NCBI GenBank assembly: GCA_045126215.1
Contig: JBGVOD010000054.1
Location: forward strand, 1-64,000
Direction of reading: 5' to 3'
DNA length: 64,000 bases
From: SVEL01 sp045126215
GTDB taxonomy: Bacteria > Bacillota > Clostridia > Lachnospirales > Lachnospiraceae
Shown: in pieces, positions 8,546 through 18,084 of the stretch
Layout of the letters: the number at the start of each line of letters is the position of its first letter
Position numbering within the stretch: position 1 is the stretch's first letter
Notes under the pieces: model-generated
Databases searched by the model: none
What the model was told of the DNA's origin: nothing
Seen by the model: the letters and a program-made list of their open reading frames with translations, nothing else
Program-made: the position numbers and the translations under genes

Positions 8546-9666
8546 TGAAAGCAATAGGAATTATTCTGGCAGGTGGAAATAACAACAAAATGAAAGAGCT
8601 TTCTGCTAAAAGAGCTATTGCAGCGATGCCTATTGCGGGTAGCTATAGAGCCGTTGATTTTGCCTTAAGTAATATGTCGAATTCAAATATTCAGAAAGTA
8701 GCTGTTTTAACACAGTATAATGCAAAATCTTTGAATGAACACTTAAGCTCATCAAAATGGTGGGATTTTGGCAGAAAACAGGGAGGTTTGTATGTATTTA
8801 CACCTTCTATTACAGCAGATAATGGATTCTGGTACAGAGGTACAGCAGATAGTATATGGCAAAATATTAATTTCTTAAAGAACAGTCATGAGCCATACGT
8901 TGTTATTGCAGCTGGTGACGGTGTATACAAGCTGGATTATAATAAGGCGTTGGAATATCATATAAAGAAAAAGGCTGATATTACTGTTGTATGTAAGGAA
9001 ATGCCACAGAACACAGATGTTACAAGATATGGTCTTGTAAAGATGAATGAAGATTCAAGAATTGTTGAATTTGAAGAAAAACCTATGGTATCTGATTCAA
9101 GAACAGTATCAACAGGCATCTATATTATAAGACGTAGACAGTTAATTGAACTGATTGAGAAATGTGCAGAAGAAGAAAGATATGATTTTGTAAATGATAT
9201 TCTTGTAAGATACAAAAATATAAAGAGAATATACGGATACAAGATTGACAGTTACTGGAATAGTATTTCTTCCGTTGACTCATACTACAAAACAAATATG
9301 GATTTCCTTAAGCCTGAGATAAGAAATTATTTCTTCAAACAGTATCCGGATATTTTCTCAAAGGTTGATGATATGCCACCTGCTAAATACAATCCAGGTT
9401 CAAATATTAAGAACAGTCTTATATCAAGTGGATGTATTATTAATGGTCAGGTTGAGAATTCTATCTTATTCAAGAAGGCGTTTATTGGAAATAACTGTGT
9501 AATAAAGAATTCTATTATATTAAATAATGTGTATATTGGAGATAACACATATATTGAGAATTGTATTGTTGAAAGTAGGGGTACTATTAAAGCAAATACA
9601 AGATATGTGGGTGAAAACGGTCAGATTAAGATAGTTGTAGAAAATAATGACCGTATTGGACTATAA
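8545..9666 (+). CDS. glgD: Glucose-1-phosphate adenylyltransferase subunit GlgD
   Basis: Paralogue of GlgC that forms a heterotetramer with it and modulates activity. Known GlgD subunits have lost part of the catalytic site. The N-terminal loop is degenerate (ILAGGNNNKMKEL in place of the Gly-Ser-Arg-Leu signature of GlgC). FALSNMSNSNIQKVAVLTQYN, AAGDGVYKLDY and FEEKPMVSDSRTVSTGIYI keep the fold. The C-terminal hexapeptide-repeat helix includes NSLISSGCIINGQVENSIL. Length 373 is usual for GlgD. Confidence 0.94.
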   Translation: MKAIGIILAGGNNNKMKELSAKRAIAAMPIAGSYRAVDFALSNMSNSNIQKVAVLTQYNAKSLNEHLSSSKWWDFGRKQGGLYVFTPSITADNGFWYRGTADSIWQNINFLKNSHEPYVVIAAGDGVYKLDYNKALEYHIKKKADITVVCKEMPQNTDVTRYGLVKMNEDSRIVEFEEKPMVSDSRTVSTGIYIIRRRQLIELIEKCAEEERYDFVNDILVRYKNIKRIYGYKIDSYWNSISSVDSYYKTNMDFLKPEIRNYFFKQYPDIFSKVDDMPPAKYNPGSNIKNSLISSGCIINGQVENSILFKKAFIGNNCVIKNSIILNNVYIGDNTYIENCIVESRGTIKANTRYVGENGQIKIVVENNDRIGL

Positions 9667-9692
9667 AACTATATAATGAAAGGGGATTTTAC

Positions 9693-9962
9693 ATGCAGAT
9701 AACTGATGTAAGAGTTAGAAAGGTTTCAAAGGATAGCAAAATGAAGGCAGTTGTATCTATTACGATAGATGATATCTTCGTTGTACATGACATAAAGGTT
9801 ATCCAGGGCGAAAAAGGATTGTTTATAGCAATGCCTAGCAAGAAATCTGCGGATGGTGAATACAGAGATATAGCTCATCCGATTAATTCAGAGACAAGAC
9901 AGAGTTTGCAGAAACTTATACTTGAGAAGTATGAGCAGACTCCTGATGAGGTCGAAGAGTAA
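9693..9962 (+). CDS. spoVG: SpoVG RNA/DNA-binding regulator
   Basis: Small conserved regulator, first known from a sporulation mutant of Bacillus. It binds nucleic acid and affects septation, sporulation and surface traits. The N-terminal MQITDVRVRKV, central KAVVSITIDDIFVVHDIKVI and KGLFIAMPSKK are the family signature, and the 89-residue length fits. AAAGGGGATTT precedes the ATG. It follows glgD by 26 bp with no terminator between, so it is probably read from the glgC promoter. In B. subtilis spoVG precedes the nucleotidyltransferase gene glmU and prs. Here two other nucleotidyltransferases precede it. Confidence 0.96.
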   Translation: MQITDVRVRKVSKDSKMKAVVSITIDDIFVVHDIKVIQGEKGLFIAMPSKKSADGEYRDIAHPINSETRQSLQKLILEKYEQTPDEVEE

Positions 9963-9964
9963 AA

Positions 9965-10005
9965 TGCAAAGTGCTGAAACGATTATGTGGTTTCGGCACT
10001 TTGCA
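9965..10005 (+). terminator. Hairpin after spoVG
   Basis: Arms TGCAAAGTGCTGAAAC and GTTTCGGCACTTTGCA pair over 16 bp with a single G-U. There is no clear U-run, so it may be a weak terminator or a 3'-end stabiliser. Confidence 0.6.
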
Positions 10006-10034
10006 ATTGTAAGAACAATTTGTGAGGAATGAAT

Positions 10035-11291
10035 ATGGATAATAATTTTAATAACCAGCAGAATAATTACGGGTATCAGAATATGGATAATAACCAGATG
10101 AGTACAGGATACCAGAATATGGATAACAATCAGATGAATAACTTCGGATATCAGAATATGAACAGCAATCAGATGAATACGGGATATCAGAACAACAATT
10201 TTAATCAGCCATATGGAGGTCAGTATAATACATATTATAACCCTGTTCCAAATCCACCAATGATTAAGAGAAGCAGGAATACCGCTGCTGTTCTCCTAAG
10301 CGTTTTACTCGGATTTATAATGATTGTGTTGGCGCCAATGATTGCACTTAATTTTGGCTCGTTTGCAGGTGGTGACATTAGAGAGATGATGAAGAGTAGT
10401 GCTGTTCGTGACAATTTACAAAATCTGTTTATGGATAGTATGATGGAAAATTCAGATATAGATTTTGAAGTTAATGATGAAGTAGTTGATGTTGCAGTGG
10501 ACACGATAGGACTTGTTTTTGAATCAGCATTTAAGGGTGAAATGCCACCAAAGAGTGAAATAAAGGAAAACTTCAAAGTAATATTTGACTGGTATTCAGA
10601 TGAGTACATTGACGCTTTGTTAGATGAAACAATTGAAAAGGGCGGTGTTCTTAGTATTACTTCGGGCAATGGAGACGTCTCTTTACAGGATTATTTAGGT
10701 AATGAGATTTATAATTATATCGCAGATGATTTGGTTGAAGAATATGGAACAAATATTGAAATAAACAAGAGTAATAAGTCAGAAATAAAGAAATATATTC
10801 AAGAAGAGATAAATAAACAAGAACAGGTTTTTGACGAATTTATAGACGAAGCATATGGGGAACTTGAGGAGACAATAAATGATATGTCAGAAGATGTAGC
10901 AGATGTATCGAATGTTGTTTTAGGAATTGGTACTGTGTTTAAAACAATGTTGCTGATTCTGATTATTTCAGTGATTGTCATAGCTGTTATACAGTTTATA
11001 CTTGATAAGAATATTGGAATGACTATTAAGGGATTTTTTGGTCCTTTCTTTATATCGGGTTTATTTACTTTGCTTGAGGGACTTGGAGTAAAGGGAATTA
11101 GTGCTTTAATTAAAGTTTCTCTTGAGAATTCAAATGAAGACGCAGAAATGATTTCAATGATTACATCATTTTTCTCAGGAATATCAACACCATTGTTAGT
11201 TGTAGGTTTTGTGCTGATAGTAGTTGCAATAATAGTTAGGGTGATTGGAAAGACACTTTACAATAACTCTATAGCACAAGAGACAATTTAA
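10035..11291 (+). CDS. Membrane protein with Asn/Gln/Met tandem-repeat N-terminus, function unknown
   Basis: No family is recognised. The first ~70 residues are a low-complexity head with three or four imperfect 12-14-residue repeats of the type YQNMDNNQMNTG. One membrane segment follows near residues 85-110 (AVLLSVLLGFIMIVLAPMI). A predicted extracytoplasmic helical domain of ~190 residues comes next, rich in Asp/Glu. Three more hydrophobic segments lie in the last ~130 residues. The ATG at 10035 (MDNNFNNQQ) is preferred to 10029, because GAGG at 10023-10026 is correctly spaced only for the inner start. The gene stands alone between the spoVG hairpin and a terminator shared with the convergent gene. 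Similar Asn/Gln/Gly-rich heads occur on small Firmicute membrane proteins, but no function follows from that. Confidence 0.8.
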   Translation: MDNNFNNQQNNYGYQNMDNNQMSTGYQNMDNNQMNNFGYQNMNSNQMNTGYQNNNFNQPYGGQYNTYYNPVPNPPMIKRSRNTAAVLLSVLLGFIMIVLAPMIALNFGSFAGGDIREMMKSSAVRDNLQNLFMDSMMENSDIDFEVNDEVVDVAVDTIGLVFESAFKGEMPPKSEIKENFKVIFDWYSDEYIDALLDETIEKGGVLSITSGNGDVSLQDYLGNEIYNYIADDLVEEYGTNIEINKSNKSEIKKYIQEEINKQEQVFDEFIDEAYGELEETINDMSEDVADVSNVVLGIGTVFKTMLLILIISVIVIAVIQFILDKNIGMTIKGFFGPFFISGLFTLLEGLGVKGISALIKVSLENSNEDAEMISMITSFFSGISTPLLVVGFVLIVVAIIVRVIGKTLYNNSIAQETI

Positions 11292-11302
11292 CAGAAAATA
11301 AA

Positions 11303-11358
11303 ATTAAGGCTATGATGTGTACTCTATCTATTTGACAGGGGTATATCATAGCCTTAAT
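11303..11358. terminator. Bidirectional terminator between convergent genes
   Basis: A 14-bp perfect stem is formed by arms 11303-11316 (ATTAAGGCTATGAT) and 11345-11358. It is flanked by A-rich sequence on the left and TTTTTATT on the right, so it can stop transcription in both directions. Confidence 0.85.
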
Positions 11359-11363
11359 TTTTA

Positions 11364-12407
11364 TTATTGATCTTGTGATGTTGTCTCAATAGTTGATATT
11401 TGGTCGGAAATAATTTTATTTAAATCATCTTCGGTAAAAATAGATGTATTGTAATTAATCGTTGCCCATAAATCCTCATCCAGCTTGTAATTAACATTCT
11501 TTGAATATTCATCATAGAAAGCCTTAATCTTTTGGGTTTTGATGTAGTTCAAATTGTCTTGAGATGCTTCTTCATCATATGGGGATACACAGTAGATTAC
11601 AACTGATTCGCCATCAACATTAACATAGTTACATTCTCCGGCTTGCAAAGAAAGACCTAATACTTCAAATGGATCGCCATTAAAATCTCCCTTGGCTAGA
11701 TTGCCTTCAATTGCCTGTAGACCATAAATTTTTGCCACATCTTCTGGCTTTTCACCATTATTAATTCTTTCTACAATAGCTTTTGCTGTATCTTCTGGAA
11801 AATCATGAGTGTCTTCTGTGATCTCAATCGCGTATAAATCTGCAACTCTGATATCGTCACTCTGAGGGTCGAAAGTCTCATCTTTTAATATATAATCGCA
11901 TCCTTTGTTGTAGTATGCTTCTACTTCGTAAACTTTCTTCAAGAAGTCTTTTGTGATATTTGTTGCATTAATAAGATTATCTAAACCATTTTCGGAAGAT
12001 GAAAAATATTCTTCAATGAGTTTGTCAATATCTTCATAGTCTGAATCATCTAGAGTGATACCATTTTCCTTTGCGTACTGTGCAATAGTATAGAATATTT
12101 TAATCTGTTCTAATACATCATCCTTTACAGCCTCCTGAAGAGTCTTTCCATTTGTTTCTGATGATGTAGAGTTCCAATCTATAGAATATCCATTTGCAAG
12201 GTAGTAGGCTTCGTAGCTTGCCTGCTGATTCAAAGCGTAAAATCTGCCTACTTCAAGGGATATTTCTTCATCGCCTACTGTAAGAAACGTTTTGCTTAAA
12301 TCTGCATCTTTCTTGTCGTCCTGTTCATCGCTACAGCCACCAAATAGTAACGTTGAGGCTGTAAATGCAGAAAGGAATAATGCAGAATATTTTTTAAAAT
12401 TCTTCAT
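11364..12407 (-). CDS. SurA/PrsA-like peptidyl-prolyl isomerase lipoprotein
   Basis: Probable extracytoplasmic foldase anchored by lipid. It has a signal peptide with lipobox LLFGGC (Cys near residue 25) followed by an acidic linker. A SurA-N-like helical chaperone segment (SLEVGRFYALNQQASYEAYYLANGYSIDW, then TLQEAVKDDVLEQIKIFYTIAQYAKENGITL) precedes a PpiC-like region at about residues 185-270. That region contains ADLYAIEITED, AKAIVERINNGEKPEDVAKIYG and GDPFEVLGLSLQAGE. The parvulin domain is divergent, so isomerase activity is uncertain and a pure chaperone role is possible. It follows mfd by 57 bp on the same strand. Confidence 0.75.
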   Translation of the reverse strand: MKNFKKYSALFLSAFTASTLLFGGCSDEQDDKKDADLSKTFLTVGDEEISLEVGRFYALNQQASYEAYYLANGYSIDWNSTSSETNGKTLQEAVKDDVLEQIKIFYTIAQYAKENGITLDDSDYEDIDKLIEEYFSSSENGLDNLINATNITKDFLKKVYEVEAYYNKGCDYILKDETFDPQSDDIRVADLYAIEITEDTHDFPEDTAKAIVERINNGEKPEDVAKIYGLQAIEGNLAKGDFNGDPFEVLGLSLQAGECNYVNVDGESVVIYCVSPYDEEASQDNLNYIKTQKIKAFYDEYSKNVNYKLDEDLWATINYNTSIFTEDDLNKIISDQISTIETTSQDQ

Positions 12408-12464
12408 AATGTATTTTTGCTATCCTTTCATATATTATAATGCGCTAATTATAGCATATTACAC

Positions 12465-15400
12465 CTAATTGTTGTCAATAATTATGAGCATGTTCACAAA
12501 GAATTCAGAAAGTCTCGTTTTCATATCTTTTACATCTTTAAAGGCTGGTTCAGGTCTAAAAATGAATTTTGGAACTGAACCCGGTACGAATTTGAGACCA
12601 CGCTTATATCGCTCATACAGCATAGGAAGCTTTGAAACATTAATTGGTGCTTTTACATATAGAGATAGTGAAATTTCACTCTTATCACCTGATATTTCAG
12701 TAATATATACATTGTGTGCAGATGCCTTGATAAGTGCAATATCAAGCAGATTTGATACTGATTTGGGAGGTTCACCAAATCTGTCAAGAAGTTCGTCCTC
12801 CATATCATTGTATTCTTCTTCGGATTCTATTGAAGCGATTCGCTTATAAATGTTAAGCTTTTGTAGTTCGTTTTTAATATATTTAGAAGGAATAAAAGCA
12901 TCAACATTTAAGTCAACAACAGTTTCGAAATCATCTTTTTCTTTGATTTCACCCTTCATATACATGACAGCTTCATTTAGCATTTTACAATAGAGGTCGT
13001 ATCCTACAGCTTCCATATGTCCGCTTTGCTCAGCACCTAAAACATTTCCGGCACCACGGATTTCCAAATCTCTCATGGCGATTTTGAAACCGGAACCCAA
13101 ATCTGTAAACTCGCGGATTGCCATAAGTCTTTTTTCAGCAACCTCTTTTAGCATTTTATCCCTTTTATACATTAGAAAAGCATAGGCAGTACGATTTGAG
13201 CGTCCTATTCGGCCGCGCAGCTGATATAATTGGGAAAGCCCCAGTTTGTCAGCATCATGTATGATCATTGTATTGACATTTGAAATATCAAGACCTGTTT
13301 CAATTATAGTAGTAGAAACTAAAACATCTATATCGCCATTGATAAAATCGTACATAACTTGTTCAAGCTTCTTTTCACTCATCTGGCCATGAGCATACTC
13401 AATTACCACATCGGGAAGCAAGAGTCTAAGCTCTGTGGTAATTTCTTCTATATTATTGACGCGGTTATAGACATAGTAAACCTGACCGCCACGAGCAAGC
13501 TCTCTTTCGATTGCTTCCTTCACCATAATGGAATTGTATTCCATTACAAATGTCTGGATTGGCATTCTGTCAAAAGGGGCTTCTTCAAGAACACTCATAT
13601 CTCTTATGCCTACAAGCGACATATGCAGAGTTCTTGGAATAGGAGTAGCTGAAAGAGCCAGAACATCCACATTTTCTTTTAATTTCTTTAACTTTTCCTT
13701 GTGTGCTACTCCGAAACGCTGTTCCTCGTCGATGACAAGGAGACCGAGATTTTTAAATTTGATGTCGTCAGATAAAACTCTATGAGTTCCTATGACAATG
13801 TCCACAAAGCCATTTTCTATATCTTTAATTGTTTTGCTCTGCTCTTTTTTTGATTTGAAACGTGATAATAGCTCAATGGTAACAGGATAATCCTTCATAC
13901 GACCTACAAAGTTGTTGAAATGTTGACCTGCAAGAATTGTAGTAGGTGCCAGTATTACAACTTGCTTTCCGTCCTGAACAGCCTTGAATGCAGCTCTGAT
14001 AGCTATTTCTGTTTTGCCAAAGCCTACGTCCCCACAAATGAGACGATCCATTATCTTTTTGCTTTCCATATCTTTTTTTGTATCTTCAATAGCAGCCAGC
14101 TGGTCAGATGTTTCTTCGTAAGGGAATAGCTCCTCGAATTCTTTTTGCCATATGGTGTCAGGGCTAAACTGGAATCCTGATTTTGCCTGCCTTTTTGCGT
14201 ATAGATTTACAAGATCAGCAGCAATATCTTTTACCGCTGATTTTACACGGGACTTAGTAGCTGTCCATTCCTTTGAACCAAGCTTATTAAGCTTAGGCTT
14301 TCTTGCATCGCTTCCTGCAAATTTCTGAATCATATCAAGAGAGGTTGCTGGGATATACAGACACCCTCCCTTATCATATTCTATTTTGATATAGTCCTTT
14401 TCGATTTTATCTACAACAATTTTCTCGATACCTTTATAGATGCCAACACCGTGGTTTTCATGTACCACGTAATCTCCAATAGATAAGTTAGAGAAGTTTG
14501 CAATCTTTTCACCGGAGTATGCAGATTTTTTTCTGCGTTTTTTCTCTTTCCTAGAGCCGAAAATATCTGTTTCTGCAATAACGGCCAGTTTGATTTCTTT
14601 AAAATCGTATCCAGCATGAATATTACCATATGAAATCATAATTTCCCCAGACATCAGAGGCTTATCTTTTGATTCACTGTAGTAGCAGTTTATATCATAA
14701 TCATGAGACAATGACTCTGCAAGGCGTTGTCCTCTTGTCCTTGAGGGTGACAATATAAGAATCTTATAGCCATTCTTTTTATATGACTTAAGATCTTTTG
14801 TCAGGATGTCCATATTTTTGTTGAATGAACTAATATTTCTCATAGATATTGAAAAAGAACTGTCTATTTTGAAATTTTTTATTTTCTGGTCAAGAGCGGT
14901 GAAGTGAATTACCTTTTTAGTTGAAAGCATATCATAAACGGTATCAGGCATGTTAAGAATATTTGTCTGACCTTTAAGCAAATATCCCTGCTCTAATCGT
15001 TGAATCATACTTTCTTTGAATTCTGTACAAACTGCATCCATATGTTCCATTACACGTGGAGTTTCGTCAATCATATATAGCGCAGAATCTCCCAGATATT
15101 CAATAAGAGAAGATGTATGAGCATAGAAATATTCTATGTAGCTGTCTATTGAAACATAATCTGTACTAATATTAATGTTTTCGATAAATTCATTTGTAAT
15201 TGTTTCAATCCTGTGAGCAGCTTCGGTCTTCATTTCTTTTCTAAGAAAGGATACCTGCTTATTCAAATCCTTTTTGATTTTTTCTATACCTTCAGAAATC
15301 ATATCTTTTGTTAAGATATATTCGCTGGCGGGAGATATTGAAAAGGAAGTAATGTTTTCGATTGTACGCTGACTTTCAATATCAAAGGATTTCATTGAAT

Positions 15401-15998
15401 CAATTTCGTCATCAAATAAATCTATTCTATAGGGAGTATCACTTGTAAGAGGAAATATATCAACAATACTTCCTCTGATGGAAAACTGACCCTTACCATC
15501 AATTTCGTCGGTACGTGAATATCCAAGGGATACAAGCTTTTTTTTAAGAGCATCAATCTCTATTATTGAATCCATATCGATGGTAAACATATTATTTTCT
15601 ACCATATCGAAAGGTATTAGCTTGTCTAAAAGCCCACTTCCGGTTGTTACTATTGTGGCGTGTCCACTATTTATGGCTTTCATAACATTTATACGTTCAG
15701 ATACAGTTGTTTTTCCGGAAATATCAGCACTATAGAAAATAAAATCTTTTGAAGGATAGTATAAAACATCCGGTATGTAATATTTGAGTGTTTCATATAT
15801 CTCACGTGCTTTGATTTCGCTGAATGTTATAATTACATTGAAATCATGGTCTTTTGAAAGTGTGCTCATAACGTGAGAAAGACCGGTGTCAACAACACCG
15901 GTTATCTGAAGGTTTTTATTATTTTTTTCAAGAACTTCCCTGACAACCTGAATAGTGTTGTGAGAGAGTACAGGTGAGTCTAATAATTCGTTTATCAT
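12465..15998 (-). CDS. mfd: Transcription-repair coupling factor Mfd
   Basis: ATP-driven DNA translocase that removes RNA polymerase stalled at lesions and recruits UvrA. From the N-terminus there are the UvrB-like domains 1-2 (FSISPASEYILTK, GQFSIRGSIVDIFP) and the RNA-polymerase interaction CarD-like domain (GDYVVHENHGVGIYKGIEKI). The RecG-like helicase follows, with Walker A CGDVGFGKTE near residue 650, the DEEQRFG motif near 752, ALSATPIPRTL and QLRGRIGRS. The C-terminal UvrA-binding TRCF domain ends the protein. The product of 1177 residues is full length. GAGGTTAATATT precedes the ATG. It lies 36 bp after pth, the same order as in Bacillus but without fin between them. Confidence 0.97.
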   Translation of the reverse strand: MINELLDSPVLSHNTIQVVREVLEKNNKNLQITGVVDTGLSHVMSTLSKDHDFNVIITFSEIKAREIYETLKYYIPDVLYYPSKDFIFYSADISGKTTVSERINVMKAINSGHATIVTTGSGLLDKLIPFDMVENNMFTIDMDSIIEIDALKKKLVSLGYSRTDEIDGKGQFSIRGSIVDIFPLTSDTPYRIDLFDDEIDSMKSFDIESQRTIENITSFSISPASEYILTKDMISEGIEKIKKDLNKQVSFLRKEMKTEAAHRIETITNEFIENINISTDYVSIDSYIEYFYAHTSSLIEYLGDSALYMIDETPRVMEHMDAVCTEFKESMIQRLEQGYLLKGQTNILNMPDTVYDMLSTKKVIHFTALDQKIKNFKIDSSFSISMRNISSFNKNMDILTKDLKSYKKNGYKILILSPSRTRGQRLAESLSHDYDINCYYSESKDKPLMSGEIMISYGNIHAGYDFKEIKLAVIAETDIFGSRKEKKRRKKSAYSGEKIANFSNLSIGDYVVHENHGVGIYKGIEKIVVDKIEKDYIKIEYDKGGCLYIPATSLDMIQKFAGSDARKPKLNKLGSKEWTATKSRVKSAVKDIAADLVNLYAKRQAKSGFQFSPDTIWQKEFEELFPYEETSDQLAAIEDTKKDMESKKIMDRLICGDVGFGKTEIAIRAAFKAVQDGKQVVILAPTTILAGQHFNNFVGRMKDYPVTIELLSRFKSKKEQSKTIKDIENGFVDIVIGTHRVLSDDIKFKNLGLLVIDEEQRFGVAHKEKLKKLKENVDVLALSATPIPRTLHMSLVGIRDMSVLEEAPFDRMPIQTFVMEYNSIMVKEAIERELARGGQVYYVYNRVNNIEEITTELRLLLPDVVIEYAHGQMSEKKLEQVMYDFINGDIDVLVSTTIIETGLDISNVNTMIIHDADKLGLSQLYQLRGRIGRSNRTAYAFLMYKRDKMLKEVAEKRLMAIREFTDLGSGFKIAMRDLEIRGAGNVLGAEQSGHMEAVGYDLYCKMLNEAVMYMKGEIKEKDDFETVVDLNVDAFIPSKYIKNELQKLNIYKRIASIESEEEYNDMEDELLDRFGEPPKSVSNLLDIALIKASAHNVYITEISGDKSEISLSLYVKAPINVSKLPMLYERYKRGLKFVPGSVPKFIFRPEPAFKDVKDMKTRLSEFFVNMLIIIDNN

Positions 15999-16034
15999 AA
16001 TATATTAACCTCAAAATAGTTGATTAGCATGTCT

Positions 16035-16595
16035 CTAATTAAATTTATTCATTGCAGATTCAAAACTATCTGAAATAGAGACACATACGGCTTCGTATGC
16101 ATTATTGCAGGCAGTTTTCATTATATCCATATCTTCTTTTGAGAAATGTCCGAGAACATAATCGGCAAGGTCGAAATGTGCAGGTTTGGCACCGACACCA
16201 ATCTTTATACGCTTAAATTTATCGCTGCCTAAATGAGCGATTATATTCTTGATTCCATTATGACCACCAGCACTGCCTTTTGAGCGAAGACGAAGCTTAC
16301 CAACATCTAAACTTATATCATCATAAATAACGATTAATTCATCTTCGGCATCAAGCTTATAGTAGTTAAGAGCTTCAACAATTGCCTCTCCTGAAAGATT
16401 CATATATGTAAGAGGCTTTATTAGTAACACCTTTTCACCATTAATGAATCCCTGACCAATGAGAGACTTGAATTTTGCAGTATCTACATCTATGTTTAAA
16501 TGATTTGCAATAGCATCTATTGCCATATATCCGGCATTGTGTCTTGTACCTTCATATTCTTTTGTAGGATTTCCTAAACCGGCAATTATATACAT
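16035..16595 (-). CDS. pth: Peptidyl-tRNA hydrolase
   Basis: Cleaves peptidyl-tRNA released by abortive translation and recycles the tRNA. The N-terminal motif MYIIAGLGNPTKEYEGTRHN contains the substrate Asn9 and catalytic His19. LLIKPLTYMNLSGEAI, VIYDDISLDVGKLRLR and SAGGHNGIKNIIAHLGSDKFKRIKIGVGAKP are family signatures. The ATG at 16595 is chosen because GGGAGG lies 5 bp upstream. An upstream in-frame start at 16637 would add 14 residues before the conserved beta strand. The product of 186 residues is typical. It heads the pth-mfd-foldase transcription unit. Confidence 0.96.
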   Translation of the reverse strand: MYIIAGLGNPTKEYEGTRHNAGYMAIDAIANHLNIDVDTAKFKSLIGQGFINGEKVLLIKPLTYMNLSGEAIVEALNYYKLDAEDELIVIYDDISLDVGKLRLRSKGSAGGHNGIKNIIAHLGSDKFKRIKIGVGAKPAHFDLADYVLGHFSKEDMDIMKTACNNAYEAVCVSISDSFESAMNKFN

Positions 16596-16684
16596 AATGA
16601 CCTCCCTGAGAATTGCTACTTTCAAATGTTTTCGCATGTAATAAAGTCTAAATGATTTTCTTCAAGCAGAAAGCTTTTTGACTT

Positions 16685-16712
16685 TTGACACTAATATCAT
16701 AATCTCTATAAT
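16685..16712 (+). promoter_or_regulatory. Sigma-A promoter of alr
   Basis: Perfect TTGACA (16685-16690) and perfect TATAAT (16707-16712) with a 16-bp spacer. The predicted start near 16719 leaves a leader of about 97 bases before the alr ATG. Confidence 0.75.
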
Positions 16713-16815
16713 TTGAAAATTCAAGGAAAATAGTATAAATCACTATGGAAAATATAAATAAAGTGGGATATAATAATCCAGAATATGTGTATATATAGAA
16801 AAAGAAGGTAAAAGA

Positions 16816-17958
16816 ATGGAAACATATGACAGATGTTATGTAAACATTGATTTAGATGCTATTAAGCATAATATAAAAGAAGTAAAAAACAAGATAAATG
16901 AAAATACAAAGGTTATGGCTGTTATTAAGGCAAATGCATATGGACATGGAGCGGTTACGGTTGGCAAATGTCTGGAAAATATGGTGGATTACTTTGGAGT
17001 GGCTACAATAGATGAGGCTATTGAACTACGCCAGGCGTCAATTAATCTGCCTATTCTTATACTTGGATACACATCACCATCATTGTTTGAACTTGTTGTT
17101 GATTATGATGTTACCCAGACTATTTATAGTTTGGAAGATGGAATAAAACTTGATGAAATTGCTAAAAGTAAAGGCAAAACATGCAAGTTTCATGTAGCAC
17201 TTGATAGTGGAATGACAAGAATAGGATTTCCTATAGATGAAAGAATCAAAAAGAGTATTGCTGAGATAGAAGAGCTTAGCAGACTTGAACATGCAAAACT
17301 TGAGGGTGCTTTTACACATTTCTCCTGTGCCGATATGGGAGAAAACGCATATCATAATAAACAGTCTGAGAAAATTATAAAGTTTTTTGAAGAGTGTGAT
17401 AGAAAAAATATTAATATACCTATTAAACACGCTGCTAACAGTGCCTCTATTATGGAATATGATGAACTTCATTTCAATATGGTGCGTTCAGGAATTATCA
17501 CATATGGATTGTATCCATCAGAAGATGTTGATAAGACGAAGCTTAATCTTAAACCTGCAATGGAGTTTAAAACCCATGTTGTAAATATAATGGATGTGCC
17601 TGAAGGCGTTGGAATAAGCTATGGAGCAACATTTATTACCAAGAAAACTATGAAGATAGCTACTCTTGCTGTAGGTTATGCGGATGGTTATAAGCGGGCA
17701 CTTTCAAATAAGGGAAGAGTTCTTATAAATGGACAGTTCGCGCCTATTGTTGGAAGAGTATGTATGGATCAGATGATGGTTGATATTTCAGATATAGATG
17801 GAGTTAAGATAGAGGATGTCGTAACTTTATTTGGAAAAGATGGGGACAGAGAGATACCTGTAGAAGAAATAGCAGATATGGCATATAGTTTTAATTATGA
17901 ATATGTATGTTCTATCTCTGAAAGAGTAAAGAGAATCTATAAACATACAGATTCTTAA
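16816..17958 (+). CDS. alr: Alanine racemase
   Basis: PLP enzyme interconverting L- and D-alanine to supply D-Ala for peptidoglycan. The PLP lysine is Lys38 in VMAVIKANAYGHGA. The second base is Tyr269 in GVGISYGATF. HVALDSGMTRIGF and VGRVCMDQMMVDIS are family signatures. Length 380 is standard. AAGAAGG precedes the ATG. It is followed after 126 bp by the murL-like gene, so D-Ala supply and an unusual D-Glu route sit side by side. Confidence 0.96.
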   Translation: METYDRCYVNIDLDAIKHNIKEVKNKINENTKVMAVIKANAYGHGAVTVGKCLENMVDYFGVATIDEAIELRQASINLPILILGYTSPSLFELVVDYDVTQTIYSLEDGIKLDEIAKSKGKTCKFHVALDSGMTRIGFPIDERIKKSIAEIEELSRLEHAKLEGAFTHFSCADMGENAYHNKQSEKIIKFFEECDRKNINIPIKHAANSASIMEYDELHFNMVRSGIITYGLYPSEDVDKTKLNLKPAMEFKTHVVNIMDVPEGVGISYGATFITKKTMKIATLAVGYADGYKRALSNKGRVLINGQFAPIVGRVCMDQMMVDISDIDGVKIEDVVTLFGKDGDREIPVEEIADMAYSFNYEYVCSISERVKRIYKHTDS

Positions 17959-17990
17959 GACTTGTAGAAATGTTAAAGTTTTAAAATATG

Positions 17991-18040
17991 AAAAGTGTAG
18001 TGTGGCAAAGAGCTTAAAAGTGTAATATGGAAAAGAGTTT
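17991..18040 (+). repeat. Imperfect 25-bp tandem repeat between alr and the murL-like gene
   Basis: Copies at 17991-18015 and 18016-18040 match at 21 of 25 positions, each beginning AAAAGTGTA. They occupy most of the alr-murL intergenic space. Confidence 0.7.
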
Positions 18041-18084
18041 AAATAAGTAGTAAAAATCAGAATGTATTAGAAAGAGAAAAATAA

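Noticed and set aside
16713..16815. T-box or other riboswitch in the 97-base alr leader.
   Set aside because: No T-box sequence, specifier stem or terminator is visible.
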